64,000 nucleotides of DNA. Source: Amblyomma americanum. Lineage: Eukaryota; Arthropoda; Arachnida; Ixodida; Ixodidae. A program made the translations under genes and the position numbers. Below, piece after piece: positions 34,900 through 47,403 of this stretch (its first letter is position 1; the number at the start of each line of letters is the position of its first letter). Location: NCBI RefSeq assembly GCF_052857255.1, contig NC_135497.1, forward strand, positions 190,450,290-190,514,289, in the 5' to 3' direction. A model generated the notes under the pieces. That model saw only the letters and a list, made by a program, of their open reading frames with translations, searched no databases and was not told the DNA's origin.

Positions 34900-36335
34900 T
34901 TCAGTTCAGGCTGTCGGTGTAGGAGCCATGATTACTGCTGAGATGTGTGGTGCCCCTGTGGAGCGTAAGATGGTGACACCAACGTTTCCATAACTAGGGT
35001 AGCTTCTACTTCTGGGAGACTTCGTGACGAGGGGCTTGCGCGCACCAGAGCCTTGATGGCTGCAAACAGCATAGGGATCAGTAATCTTTAGATGTCTTGT
35101 TCGGTGTTGCCGTTTTGGTGCCCTTCGAAAGACTTCCTGTAGCGTTAGGTGCCTTAGTCTGTGGGCGAGAGTGGCCATTTGTCGGGGCTTGTGTCGAATG
35201 CTCCGATGGCTTTGAAGTAGGCGGTGCACCCGCGGGCTTGCCACGTTTCTCTTTTGCTGCTGCTGAATATGAGTTTCCAGCTCTCATGTCTTGTTGCGTT
35301 GATGCATCTTGGTCAAGGTCTGGCGTATTCGTGAAAACCACCTCAGTGTTAGGCGATGGTTCATATCGCTTGGGCGGTTTCCCTTGAACTTGCTCCATAG
35401 TGCGTGCAAGTGTAGCAGCTTTCTTTTTAATGCACCCTCCGTATGAAGCAGGATGTGGGATACTGCAGTTCGCGCACTTAGGTTGCGATATCGATGTGCA
35501 TTCCTCTTGCGACTGGGAGCTAGCACAGACTTTGCAGCGAACAGGCCCTGTGCAATGCCTCGACATAATTATGGCCATGCCTCTGGATTTGTAGCATTGT
35601 GTTGCTGCCACAACATACTCAGCTACGGGGTAACTGCAGAATCCAAGTGTAACCCTTTTAGGCGGTGGTGAATCCTTGGCGAATTCCAAGACAGTGATCT
35701 GCGACGTAGCTCTCTGACCTTGTCACTGTCTTCAGGAACGTGAGCGGTGAGCCTCCTTGCTGAGACGACGCCTTGATCTTGAAGGTGTACTCTTGTAAGT
35801 CTTCATTTGAGTACGTGACAGAGACATCTTGAATTTTTCCATAAGTAGCCATGTATGAGTAAGGTACGCGCGCCTCCACAGCTACTCCAGCCAGTTTAGT
35901 TACGGCGAGCAGGGAGTTCGTGGCGAGTAGTTTTGAAACTGTAACCATGAGGCTTCCATCTTCGTTAATTCGATGGGTGAAAACTTTTTCTTGAGCCGAC
36001 GTTACAACCGCCGACGTCACGACGTTGGGGTTCACTTTCCATAAGCTTCCTCCTTCCATGGTAGGCCTGAACACTACAAGAACACCAGCAGCTCTTTTTT
36101 GCTTGTAGGCAACAACAGTGATAGATGGCTGGTCCATCTCCTCTGTGTTATCGCCCAAGGGCTGGCAGGTGGCTTGTTCTTCCCGCAGTATCTCGTTTGC
36201 GGGGCGGGGGCCTTGGTCTGTGGCCGGAGCTACAGTGGCCACCGGAGCGGTGGTTGCCACTGCTTCCATGAGTGCAGCGTGGAGGGCAGCCGGCGGAGAT
36301 GTTCCGCGTCGAAGCGGGTACGGCACCAAGCGTCC
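34900..36335 (-). pseudogene. LINE ORF1 (gag-like with CCHC fingers)
   Basis: Two overlapping minus-strand frames, 35658-36329 (N-terminal, with VNPNVVTSAVVTS and EDLQEYTFKIKAS) and 35078-35689 (FCSYPVAEYVVAATQCYKSR, RCKVCASSQSQEECTS, KCANCSIPHPASYGGC). The Cys/His spacing is that of LINE ORF1 zinc knuckles. It lies directly upstream of the endonuclease on the same strand, so the two belong to one element. A frameshift at about 35680 separates the halves. Confidence 0.8.
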
Positions 36336-36514
36336 AGAGGATCGCTTGACGTGCTTCTCCAGGTGAACGGGGACTCCAAAGTCGACGCACGGCGAATACG
36401 CACACCAGAAAAGGACTCAGCAGAAACGCTGAAAATCAAAGGATGGGCTCAGACAGCCGGTTCGCTAATCGTCGTCTTCATACGTTACCGAGCCTCGCAG
36501 GACTAGACCGAAAG

Positions 36515-37030
36515 TATAACGGGTGTTTCAGCGAGCACTTTCAAAAATTTTCAAAAAAAGGTTTTTTGGGGTAAAAACATGGCTTTTGAGGTATAGTATT
36601 GCCAGTGTTTGCGGACGTCAGAAAACCGGTGAATCGTCTTAAGTAGTAAGCTGGTTAACGAATTTTTAATAATTAACTTCTCAACTAGTAGAATTAGGCG
36701 CCTAGTTACAATTAGAGATTTGTATCCTGTAGTTAGCAATAGCCATATCAATTTTTAGAATTTCGAAAGCGCGATTACCCTCGCCGCTGTGGCTCGACAA
36801 AATATGGCTGCATCATGAGAAAATGCATGCGCTTTCGAAAGCATGCAGGAAAAGCAACCCCTCCAGTGCGCGCAACCGTAGTCGATAAAGTCAAATTTTG
36901 TCGAGCCACAGCGCCAAGGGTAATTGCGTTTTCGAAATTCTAAAAACTTATATCGCTATTACTAACGACTGGATACAAATCTCTAATTGCAACTAGGCGC
37001 CTAACTCTACTAGTTAAGAAGTTATTTAAT
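36515..37030. repeat. Foldback element, truncated right arm
   Basis: Left arm about 36664-36816 pairs with right arm about 36895-37030 (AATTAGGCGCCTAG and TCGACAAAAT with TTTTGTCGAGCCACAGCGCC). The loop contains ATGCATGCGCTTTCGAAAGCATGCA, itself partly palindromic. The left end begins GGGTGTTTCAGCGAGC. The right arm stops where the LINE at 37031 begins, so the LINE cut it. Confidence 0.75.
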
Positions 37031-38085
37031 GACGACGATGAAATAACTTTATTTGCACCCGTCAAGGAATCAGAGGGAGATGAAGACTTGAGTCTTGACT
37101 GCCGTCATCTTCCTCCCCTTTCAGCAGGCTGGGATCCCTTGGGATTCAGCGGTGTCCAGGGCCAAACGGAAGACCTTTTTTTGTTCTTCTTCTTTCTGGC
37201 TTACCATTAAAGCCCTCCAGGACTCTATATTCCTGTGTGCTTCGTTGTAGCTAGGACATGTCCACACTATGTGGATCATGTCTGCAATTTCACTGCACTG
37301 TTTACACCTCGGGTCTTGGATCGCCGGATGACATCTGCTTAGTGCTAGTGGGTTGGGAAAACCCCCGCCTTTAACTTTGTCCATATGACCTCTCCCTTTT
37401 TGTTGATGCCCTTGCATGCTCCATGTAGTGTCTGTCTTCCTAATCTGTGATTGCTAAGAATATCTTGGTACGCGTTCAGCTCCTCGTCCGTCTGAAGGGG
37501 CTCTCTGCTCGACGAGACCGCATTGGGATCCCGGTGTGTGAGTCCTCGGGCCAATACGTGCGCTGTCTCATTTCCTCGGAGGCCCTCGTGGGCCGGAGTC
37601 CAAACTAGGTTAATTAGCTCTGCCGGAATTTTGGCTGCTTCGGCAGATACCCTGCCTGTGTTGTAGTTGCGGATAGCCGATTTGTAATCTGTTATAATCA
37701 CACTGACGTTCTGTTGAGTTAGGGCCTGCGCAATGGCTACCACCTCAGCCGCTGTTGCGTCCCTCTGTCGGATGTTGCAGCACGAGACTCGTTCTCCACC
37801 CTCCCTGGTTGCTAGGGCTACGAAACCCGTTCTGCATTCGTATTCCGCCGCGTCCGTGTACACCATGTCCTGTCTGTTGGCTAGTTTGTTTTTTTCTGTA
37901 GAGCTTTCGCTGTGTCCTTTCGTCTACCTTCATGGTGTACCGGGTGCAGGTTCCTTGGGAGTGGTGGGATTCTTATTTTGTTCCTTATGTCTGTTGGGAT
38001 ATTCTCCGTGTGTTTGAGCCGCGCTCGAGGCTCGAAGCCTAGCTTTTCTAGTATTTTCAGAAAGACGAACACCACGAACGCTAGG
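37031..38085 (-). mobile_element. I-group LINE, RNase H end
   Basis: The minus-strand frame (37345-37866) has VYTDAAEYECRTGFVALATR, DATAAEVVAIAQALTQQ, VSVIITDYKSAIRNY and LVWTPAHEGLRGNETAHVLA, i.e. a complete-looking RNase H-like domain. The Cys/His end (CKQCSEIADMIHIVWTCPSY) follows after a frameshift near 37350. The 3' end is at 37040 (AACTTTATTTGC, a reversed AATAAAG-type signal). Confidence 0.85.
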
Positions 38086-38089
38086 CATC

Positions 38090-38850
38090 AACTGGATTTA
38101 TTCCAGACAGACACATTCAAGATATAGGCAAACATGTACTACGGATCACACCCTAAAGCGCATGTGCAACGGCACGTTCTCGTTCAGGAAATGTAATTCT
38201 TTGGATGACAAAGATAACGTTGGGTTGCTTACGCACGACTGTCGCTCTAAGTGAATGAGGAAGGCTTCCAGTATTTCGCGTTCCTTCTGGTCTGAACTCG
38301 CATAAATGACCCTTGTCTGATTATATATCGGAGCACATTTATCCTTACAACGTTTGCAATGTGCCGCCAAGTGTCCCGAACCAGATAATGCCTCGACAGG
38401 CAGCTTGCGCTCCATGAGCCGACATTCATACAACGGCCAGCATGGCCGATGTAGCAATTCCCCCATGACAAGGGAATTCTGTACACCACGTTGGTCCTGC
38501 AAGCCACATACTGCATTTGATGTTTTATCGGGCAATGGGGCTTCTTCTTTTTTGAGTCAACATCAACAGCTTTGCACATTTTTCCGAGTTTATCGGGTGC
38601 AGTAAGCACAACTCGGACCTTGCCTTTCTGCGCCACCTTCTTTAGGCGGTGTGTCAGCTGGTGGATATAAGGCAGTGCCACGCATCTAGCCCGCTCATGA
38701 GCTTGTAGCTCATTCGTCGTTGCCTGTTTCGCAAAGGTTATCATTTTCAACAGGCCTTCAGCGACAGATGTCATGAGTTCCCTAGGGAAGCCTGCCTTCG
38801 TCATGCGATCTGCCTGCAGGTGCACACCCTCATTCACCTTGTGTTAGCAG
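38090..38850 (-). pseudogene. Penelope-like element, GIY-YIG end
   Basis: Minus-strand frames 38247-38837 and 38146-38535. The first holds a helical linker (HQLTHRLKKVAQKGKVRVVL) and then NVVYRIPLSWGNCYIGHAGR, matching the VY...CYIG pattern of the GIY-YIG nuclease of Penelope elements. The second has SGHLAAHCKRCKDKCAPI, KEREILEAFLI and CVSNPTLSLSSKELHFL, the same type of tail as the 17-kb inverted repeat. The RT is missing. Confidence 0.8.
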
Positions 38851-38875
38851 CAGGACTTGTCTAGGGCAGCACGAA

Positions 38876-39430
38876 GGCATGACTTGGTCTCACCTAGGTG
38901 AGACCAAGTTGGGTGCAGAGGTAAGAATAAGATCTAAGGTGTTGCCAGAGGTCTGTGTAGTGCGCGTGGGGTAGTGTGCAAGTTGAATAAGGTTAAAATC
39001 GTGGCACACGTTTAAAAATTCTGAAAATTGCGAAGAACTCTTTTTCACAGTAACGAAATCATTCGACCAAACAACATTTGCAAAATTAGTCCCCCAGTGT
39101 AAACAAGTGTGACGTAGGGTATCTAACTACAAGGTTATTAATTACACCATGAAGTTCGCGAGAAAACGAAATAGAAGCTGCAGGCGGCCTATAACAGGCA
39201 CAGAAAATAAACTCACGGTTGGCAATGACCCCTCGCACACACACAAGTTCTAATGTTGATGTAAGGGGAATGATATGTGACACGAGTGCATCTTTGACAG
39301 TGATAAGGACTCCTCCCGATCGAACGTCGCAATCATATCGGTATAAGCTATAAGTGTTTTCACAATCCAGTATTTCACTGCTTTTTATTTTGCGGAAAGC
39401 GACGTTTCTCTGATGACATATACGCTCCCG
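38876..39430 (-). pseudogene. CR1/L2-like LINE endonuclease fragment
   Basis: The minus-strand frame 39086-39283 has LELVCVRGVIANREFIFCAC and FTLGD, and a following frame near 38910-39010 gives FNLIQLAHYPTRTTQTSGNT and LDLILTSAPN-like residues. This is the order found in the endonuclease of CR1/L2-type LINEs. Broken by frameshifts, with no RT nearby. Confidence 0.75.
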
Positions 39431-39510
39431 CAGGGAGTATATACATAGATTATATTTGGACTAAAAAAAGAAACAAGAAAAATGTGTCCCAGCCCGCACA
39501 GAGAGTATAT

Positions 39511-41095
39511 ACAGAGTGTTCCACCTAAGACTTAACATAATTTTTAAATATAACCTTTTTGAGTTAGAAGAGCGCTTTTTTCGGCATAGCATTGTCAGCT
39601 GTGTAGTACATCAGAATACAGCTAAGAATTTACGTATTTTTTTAAAGGTAACCTTTTTGAGTAATACCCCTGTCACACGGGCACTTGTAAGGCCTTAGAA
39701 ATTAAGGTCCTTTGCCCCAAAGGCGCGTGACGCGCATCTACACGGCAAAGCGTCGAGACCCTTGCGATAAAGTTCCGTAGCAATAAAGGCGGCCGTCAGC
39801 GGCCTTAAAATTGCTTAAAGGAGCAACCCAGACGGCAGCGCCAGCTAGCGAGCTCAAAGAATAAAAAATTGACACAATTTTTAGGTTTGAAACCGTAAAA
39901 AATATCTAATTTATCTTATTCAATGGTTAATTTTGCGTTACAGTGCACTTAACTGTAGAGGAGGCTATGACTAAAGACATCCACACTGCTAAGAAAGGAC
40001 TTGAACGGTTTTCAGCAGCCGCATCGACACACACGTGCTTGCGCATCTCGCTTTGCTGTTTTTTCTTCGTTTGCTCTTTGTTGTGTGCGTGTTTTGAGTT
40101 TGCTTGTGTGTACAAAGACACAACAAATCACGCTTCTCGAACACAACGAGGAGCCGAACGGAAAAGTGCGCCTACCGTGGTCGGACCGAGAACGATGAAA
40201 AAAAAAAGAAACTTTGTTTCAAAATATCCCTTTCTCACCGTCAGAACGCTCGTTTATTATCGTGATAGCTACTTTTTCCAACACAAACGAAAGCACTCTT
40301 AGCTGAAGTGCTACCGTCTGCTTTAATTTCATAATGTTACTAGCGTCGCTTCACACTCAGCGGTGACTTTTGGCATTCACTGAGGCCGCGTTCTAGCTCC
40401 TTTGGATTTGCCGTGTAGCAGCGTCGCTGCTCCTTTTCGGTTTTCCTCCTTTAGTGCAATAAGACAACTTTACGGCAAAGGCCGAGAAGAAGTCCCGTGT
40501 GACAGGGGTATTAGAAGCTAGAGTGCTTCTTTCGCCATAGCATTGTGAGCTATGTAGTACATCAGAATAAAATGTGCCAACTAGCAGACTGGATAACAAA
40601 TATTGAATAGTTAACTTTTTAACTATTACTGATAGGCTCCTATTGAGAGGCGCATAACCCACCTTAATATCCGTATCAAATTTATTTCGAAAACGCGGTT
40701 ACCGTCGGCGCTGTGGTCCAACAAATTCTGGCTACATGCGGGCAAAATGCATGCGCTTTCGAGAAGCTTGCAGGCAAAGCAACCTCTCCAGTGCACGCAA
40801 CTCATCGAAGTAGCCAAAATTTGTTGGACCACAGCGCCGAGGGTAGCCGCGTTTTCGAAACTCTAAAAACTGATATGGATATTATTTATGTTGGGCTGCA
40901 CGCCTCTCAATAATTAAAGAGCCTCTCATTAATAGTTAAAAAGTTAACTATACAATATTAGTTAACCAGCCTGCTAATTATAGCACGTCTTAGCTACAGT
41001 GTATTCTGATGCACTACACCGCTGACAATGCTATGCGGGAAAAAAACGCTGTTCAAACTCAAAAAGTGGAGGCGGAAGTCCCAGCGTTCTGTGTA
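39511..41095. repeat. Large foldback element with a nested MITE
   Basis: The outer arms pair GCGCTTTTTTCGGCATAGCA (near 39571) with TGCTATGCGGGAAAAAAACGC (near 41030). The inner arms pair GGCGCTGTGGTCCAACAAAT (near 40706) with ATTTGTTGGACCACAGCGCC (near 40818). The left side repeats the AGCATTGT..GTAGTACATCAGAATA block twice (39588 and 40538). The inner design is shared with 36515-37030. No coding capacity. Confidence 0.8.
39667..40508. mobile_element. TA-flanked MITE nested in the foldback element
   Basis: Terminal inverted repeats CCCCTGTCACACGG and CCGTGTGACAGGGG, flanked by TA on both sides (39665-39666 and 40509-40510), as for Tc1/mariner-type MITEs. The 842-bp body has no transposase frame. 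Confidence 0.85.
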
Positions 41096-41099
41096 GTAC

Positions 41100-44000
41100 G
41101 TAGCTACTAGCGTCGGATACAACTTAAGTCTGCAGTGAAGCTCCGCCCACATTCAGGACCGGCGCACAGAATTCCTCCACGACAAAAATGTAGGCCGTTG
41201 TTAAAACTTCTCTTGTCACCTAAACAAGAAGCTAACCATGAGAAAAAAAAAGGTTATAAGCTGTAGAATTTTGATACCTGGCTTGTTTAATAAAGTCAAA
41301 TATTAAAAAGCTGATTTCGTTCACTTTTGTGACTGGCTAGCGGAGTAATACAGTACGCCGCGGACCGTGGCCCAGTGTTAACAACTGCTGTTTTTTTAAG
41401 TTGTATAAGTTGTTTTTTAAGTTGTTTTAAGTTTTTTCTATAGTGGCACTGGCACATTCCCTCTTTTTCGGCACGTGTCGAACGCGCGTCACACGGTTCG
41501 CCGTGCATAAAAAGCTGCAAAGAAAGCAGTGCGCGCCGTCGCTCGCGAAGAAATTTAAGGGAAGTGAAAATATCTGTGAGCCGTCCTAGAACGTGGTACG
41601 CCTTTCCTGCAGAGTATATCATGCATCTACTTCAACGACTATAGTCTTTTTGTCACGCGCTGTATCCTGCTACTAGTTTCCTGGCTGGTACGTTTTTTTT
41701 TTTTTTGCGGTCTCATGAAAAATGTTACAGCGGGGTTCTACTGTATTTTTGTACCTGTATTCCCTGGCTTGGGCTATTTTCTGTACCGTAAACCCGGAAC
41801 AAACTGCTAGCCATTAATGTTTCTGCATTAATTTTATGAATGCTATAGTTGGTTGCGAATGTTTTGTGTGCATGGATTCCGCTCACTATGACTGCCAAAC
41901 TGAGCAAAAGCGCTCGTCAGGTTCTGCTTTAGCTCTGGCTTGTTTTCTCGCGCAGCTGAAGATACAACAGGGGGACACCGCGGACAAACTTAAGCTGGCC
42001 TATCGATTGATTGCCACGTTCGAATCGCAAGGAGGCTACTTTCCCTGAAAATAGAGTTTATAATGAGCTAGAAGAAACTAACCAACTACAAGATATATGT
42101 GTGACAATCACACTGTTTTCCAAGAAAATTGCGAGAACGTCACTTGCCATTTTTGTCACGGATCAAGTACCTAATGCTGTCGACGTCATCGCGAACTTCA
42201 CCCAGTTTAATAAGAAACGCGGGTAAAAACAAAGATTCCAAGCAATGAATGCCTTTTTTTTTTCTGCCAAACAACTGCCAACAGGGCTACAAAAGGTTGA
42301 GCTATCGATTTTAACTAGGAACGAAACATGTTGTCATCCCCGTGTTCCTTTGATAACTTCAAGTACAGTCTTTGTAAAAAGTTTAGAGCCCAAGAGGCTT
42401 GGTTCTAAAGTGGTTTAGTGGAGCTCTTGTAGTGCCAATGGAAGCCCAAAGTTTGAGAAGGGCGAGGACGCTCCCTCAACCTCAAGAAATTTGAAACATG
42501 CATAGCAAGCATGGCTGAGAGTGAAACCCCCTGGACCTTTTACTTGAAGGGAAGCTGAAATGGTTTTCTGGGAATTTGAGGCTATTCGAGAATTCAAATC
42601 TACGGAGTTTCTAGGTAAAGCATGCAAAGTATTTTGGCACTAGCATTTAAAATGGTGACGTAATAGTCAATTAAAACCGCGACAATGTTCAGGCTTCTCT
42701 TCACGGTGTTAGGGAAGTGCGAGGAAACTCGTGACCTCATTACTGCCGAACCTTCAGATGTCCGCTGCCTTCGTGTGCATGCTGCTGTGAATCATCCGAT
42801 ACCGGGAAGCAATGTTCTGTGAGATTCACCTTTAATGGCATTGGTTTTCTTCCATGAAACAACTGTTTATTCGCCGGAAACGCAGTGCTGTCCTATGTAA
42901 CGTCATAAATGGAGCCTCTGCTCATTGCTGTGCACTGCAGAGAAGCCTCAACGGCGATGCCGCTTTATTCAGCGATTACATCGCCATTTCAAATGCTAGG
43001 GCAAAATGATTCCGCAGGCTTTACCTCCATGTTTCACACAATCGGCCCTTTTAAACTTATCGAATTCTATAACCTCTTCAGTTGCCCTTTAAGGGTGCAC
43101 AGTCATGAGCAATAGTCATGAGCAATACGAGAGGGAACAAAGTTTGTGCATTAATTTATTAATTACTCCACAATTATGGGTGACAAGCAGTTTTTACTGC
43201 TGCCAAGTTTCCATCTTGGCATATAATATCCAAAAGTCATTCTCAAATTTAGTGGATAAATAACCAGAAAATTCGCAGCATTCTGCAAAAAGTTTGTTCC
43301 CCCACACATTTGCTCACGGCTGTACACCACAGTTGTGCAAGCGGACCTTGAAATGGGTGGATACCAGTAGATTTGAACAGCTCAGCTCCCCCAAGATACT
43401 TTTCTGTAGCTAACATGATCAATGTCCCTCCCAAGTCACTCAGCGGGTAGCACGGAAAAACATGACCAATGTTGGGACTTCGCATGCAGAAAGTGCAGGA
43501 TGTGCTTGTAGACATCCCGGGCACTGTGATGCAGCCAAAGCGCCCATGGTCTCATACACAACCGCCTAAAGTTTGCGTGCTCTCCAGTAAAACTCTGCCC
43601 CCCTTCACCTTTTCTCCCACTTGGTTTCTAGCACATTGGTTCAGTCTAACCTATAGTGACTGAATGTGTTTGCTGCCACAATTTAAGGCACGAGCAAAAC
43701 CACAAAGCCTCACATATGTTTAATTGGCAACCTCCATGCTTCTTGTATACCACTTTCAAGGAAGATGTGGTTACAATAATGCACTACACGTGTACACATG
43801 CAGTGTTCACCACTGCAGCATACTAATTGTATGCACAGAGAATACGCAGTCATGTACATGCACACCGTACAATTACTACTATCAGCTTGTGCCACATATG
43901 GTACACATTGCTGAGCATTGTAAATATAATGTCAGCACTGCAATATACCATCCATAAAAAACACAAAGCACAATATATTGCAGCGAGGCAATTTGGAGCA

Positions 44001-47000
44001 GGCAGTCCATACAAAAGTGCCAGTATCGGAAATTAGTTTCTTATCATACAAGACTGGCCACATCCTCTACTTTTCTTCTTTCTTGTGAAACAAGTGTCAA
44101 AGAGTAAAAATTTATCTCCGAGTAGTATGATGTTGCATCCTTTACAAACAAAAGACAATAGTTGAAAGGAAAACTGATATGAAAAACTTAAGGCGGGACC
44201 AGTAGCTAGTAACCTCTAAATGTCACCGTGATGCATGCGCCAAGTTTACCTCGAGCACAGGGGAGTCAAGCAAACTAAGCGACGCAAGCTAAATGACACA
44301 TCACAGCATATGGTCACATAAACAGTTAAAAACTAACAGCAGCCCCAATGAAACTCTGCAAGCTTTCATAGGATTTCTCAGCTATAAGCTAAAGTAATCT
44401 AATCGCTTTAGCATGCACTTTGGCAAAAATAATTCTCAAATGAAAATCAACCACTGTAACTTTCTCATAGATGTACGAGAGATAATAAAACCTGTGTTCC
44501 TACTAACAGAGAGAGCATACAAAATGGCATTACGCAAAATATGTTTAAAACACCATGACCATTCCACTAACATCATGGTTAATACTTTGTGTAACATCCA
44601 TAAAAAACATGCTACAAGAATGGACTTCAGTAATCCAGTCATAACAGGCAGGATACTGCCATCAAAAAGGCACTGAAACCAGCACCTGCTTCGGAAAATG
44701 TAATCAGACAATCTCAAAAACTCTCTAGAAACTCTTTAATCCGCACAGCATCACATTCACTACCATAAATAACGTGTCCAATCATCCATCCAACAACATT
44801 TTCACACATAATACTGTCATCCATGAACATTTCAGGCTTAGTCTATGCACCGACACTTGGACAAATAGTATTTATATATGTATATGTATATGTATATGCA
44901 TGTATGTATGCGTATATATATGTTTATATATATTTGATATTTATACAACGCTTTGCATACTCAAAATATCATCTGACAGTTCGCTCTCTTGACAGTATAC
45001 CACTTCACTCCTACATAAAGAGGAAACAAAAAAAAGAAAGAAACGTGGCTATAAGCCTACAGGTAAAACAAACGTAAAAAGTCACAAGAACATAGCATCA
45101 CACTGGGTCCATAGAAGTGAATAACTCAAGTGAGAAAGTTTCACTAGACTAGCCACACACACAACATGGTAGCATCTACCATGCCACGCACATAGCATGT
45201 GGAGACTAAAAATGCCGTGGCTTTTTATATCATGCCTCTAGAGAATAGGTGTAACCCATGTTGACAAATACACACACATATGTCAGGTACAATATATACC
45301 AGTCTACAAGCAGACACACACATGCACATGATGAAAAAAGGGGGCGGGGGGGGGGGTCACCGTTCTCGCCACTTGGCAAACAAACAACACTTTGTCCCGT
45401 TCCATCCGATCAAGGCACTCGATCGTCCAAAACGCAAGCAGTGCTGCCCCCGTAGCAAACAAGTTGCCAAGAAAGTTGGGCACTCGCTACCACCAAAATA
45501 TCCAACTACTAGGCCAGGCACATCTTGACAGATGTAACACGAAAACAAGACGTGACAAAGGTAGCCAAGGCTACCTTCCCTCCCTGACTGCCTCATGATC
45601 CCAGTCTGAACAAAAGCTACCACAGGTCATCACACCACTGCCATGCATTCCAGGCAGCCTGGAAGGCAAGCACTCAAGAAGACAACAGTACAAACACTAA
45701 AAAATGCCAAGAGCTTAATTCTTTTCTAGCATAACAATAAATGTAAAAGAAAGCAGTCACCAGCTCAAAACAACGTAAAAACTCACTGGAATTGACACAG
45801 TGTTCATGTTTGTATTCAAGAATGGCCTGCTGCCTAAAAGAAAAGTGACTGTTCAAAATACATAGCTCCCAGTGCAGCCTCATTCAGATGTAAACACATC
45901 CCATAACTCGGGAAGCTGCCCATGTAAGTTCCCATAGATGCACTCAGCCAGATTTTTGACAGACTCCTTCTCAGAAGCAGAACTGAAATGTCAATAGCAG
46001 CAGTTATTTCAGGCCCTGGCAAACACACATGCACAAACTTATGTGCATAATACACATGCACAACCTTAGTGAACAAAAAAAAGTGACTTGTTGTTTATGC
46101 AGATATGCCATACAAACCAAAGGAACAGAGTGCCAACTCCAAAAGATGCAGCAGGCAACTGCATCTATTGCATATCACGATTTGAGGCTTGCAGCTCTGT
46201 CGGACATAAAAAGTTACAAAGGACGACAAGAACAGCATTAACAGATGGGCTCAGTATTCTCTACCCCAATGTGTCACTCATAAGGCCACATGTACGCGTG
46301 GCATCACACATTACAAAAGCTCCAGAGCAGTGTGGGAGCTCGAATGGAGGCATAAAACTAAAACACTGCTCAAAATCATTCAGAATAAAAATAAACAGCA
46401 AAAAATGAAATGACAGCATTACCTCACAGCAAAATTGATGTTATGACAGCTCAATGGCTAGACGATGTGTGCAATGTATTCATGGAGTCCCTGTTCCAAA
46501 CAAAGTTCTGCTGCATGCAAGAAAAACCTAAAGAATACAGAGCAAAACGAAAAATGCTCACACACGCACAAACACACACGCAGCTCATCAACAACAGGAG
46601 CATTTGATAAAAATGCTCCAACATAAAATGGATGCTGCCAAGGAACTGTACAGCGCGAACATGTTCGTGCTGCACGGCACGAACTTGTGGCCCTAAGGAG
46701 GACAGCAACCCTCTGAAGCCAAAAAGAAAAAGGAGGAACCAAACAACATTGTCAAAGAACCGGGTAGCACAGACGACGCCTGCCAGCTTCAAATTTCCCG
46801 CCGATGCTCATGTTTGGACACCAGCACTTCCAACAGTCGCATCCGAGCTTTGACATGCTGCAAGGAAATCAAGATTGTAATGAAGCACCTTGCTGGCAGA
46901 GCTCACAGTGTAGCATAAAATACAAAATTTTGCAAGACACTGACAAGGAAGAAACCACAAAAATAAAATACTAGTGCTTCCCTTGTCTACAGCTTAGCCT

Positions 47001-47300
47001 TTTGAATGCAGCAAATATTGGCTTCCCCTAATGCAGTTAGGCTGTACAGTGACTGTAAAGCACAGGTACTCTATTAGATACATCTAGAAACAGTAGCTGA
47101 CAAGAAAATGTTTAATTAGATTACGAAAGAAAGACTGCAAGTCTAATAATCTGCGCAAGTAAACAACCAGCTAAGCTCTCATTACCATAGCTTTACTGAA
47201 GCTGCAGTACTTGTATGGTACTTTCTGAAGAAGAGCACTCTTCATTTATATGCATTAGCCCTGGCATGATCCCAGCTGACCCAGCAAGATGCAATGGCAA
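41100..47300. other. No gene or repeat recognised
   Basis: About 6.2 kb with only short frames. It follows the last placed FAM13 exon on the minus strand and may contain its final exon and 3' UTR. I looked for a coding match to the conserved FAM13 end (HIKAKLRLLEV-type) and did not find one. A TA-rich stretch lies at 44870-44940. Confidence 0.4.
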
Positions 47301-47348
47301 GCACATCTAGAGCATGCCTTAGAAGGGGGATGAAGGCAATGTACATAC

Positions 47349-47403
47349 CTTGTATTCACAGTACACAGAGTCCATTGGGGCCTTGTCTTCCTTTTGCACT
47401 TTC
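47349..47403 (-). CDS. FAM13: FAM13 exon 14, last one placed
   Basis: Acceptor TTTGCAG before GAAAGTG, donor ACAAG followed by GTATGT. Encodes KVQKEDKAPMDSVYCEYK. In the family a short HIKAKLRLLEV-type block follows, which should lie in one more exon further left. Confidence 0.9.

Noticed and set aside
43249..43524. 91-codon minus-strand frame downstream of FAM13, considered as the last exon
   Set aside because: No resemblance to the conserved FAM13 ending, and no acceptor in the required phase.
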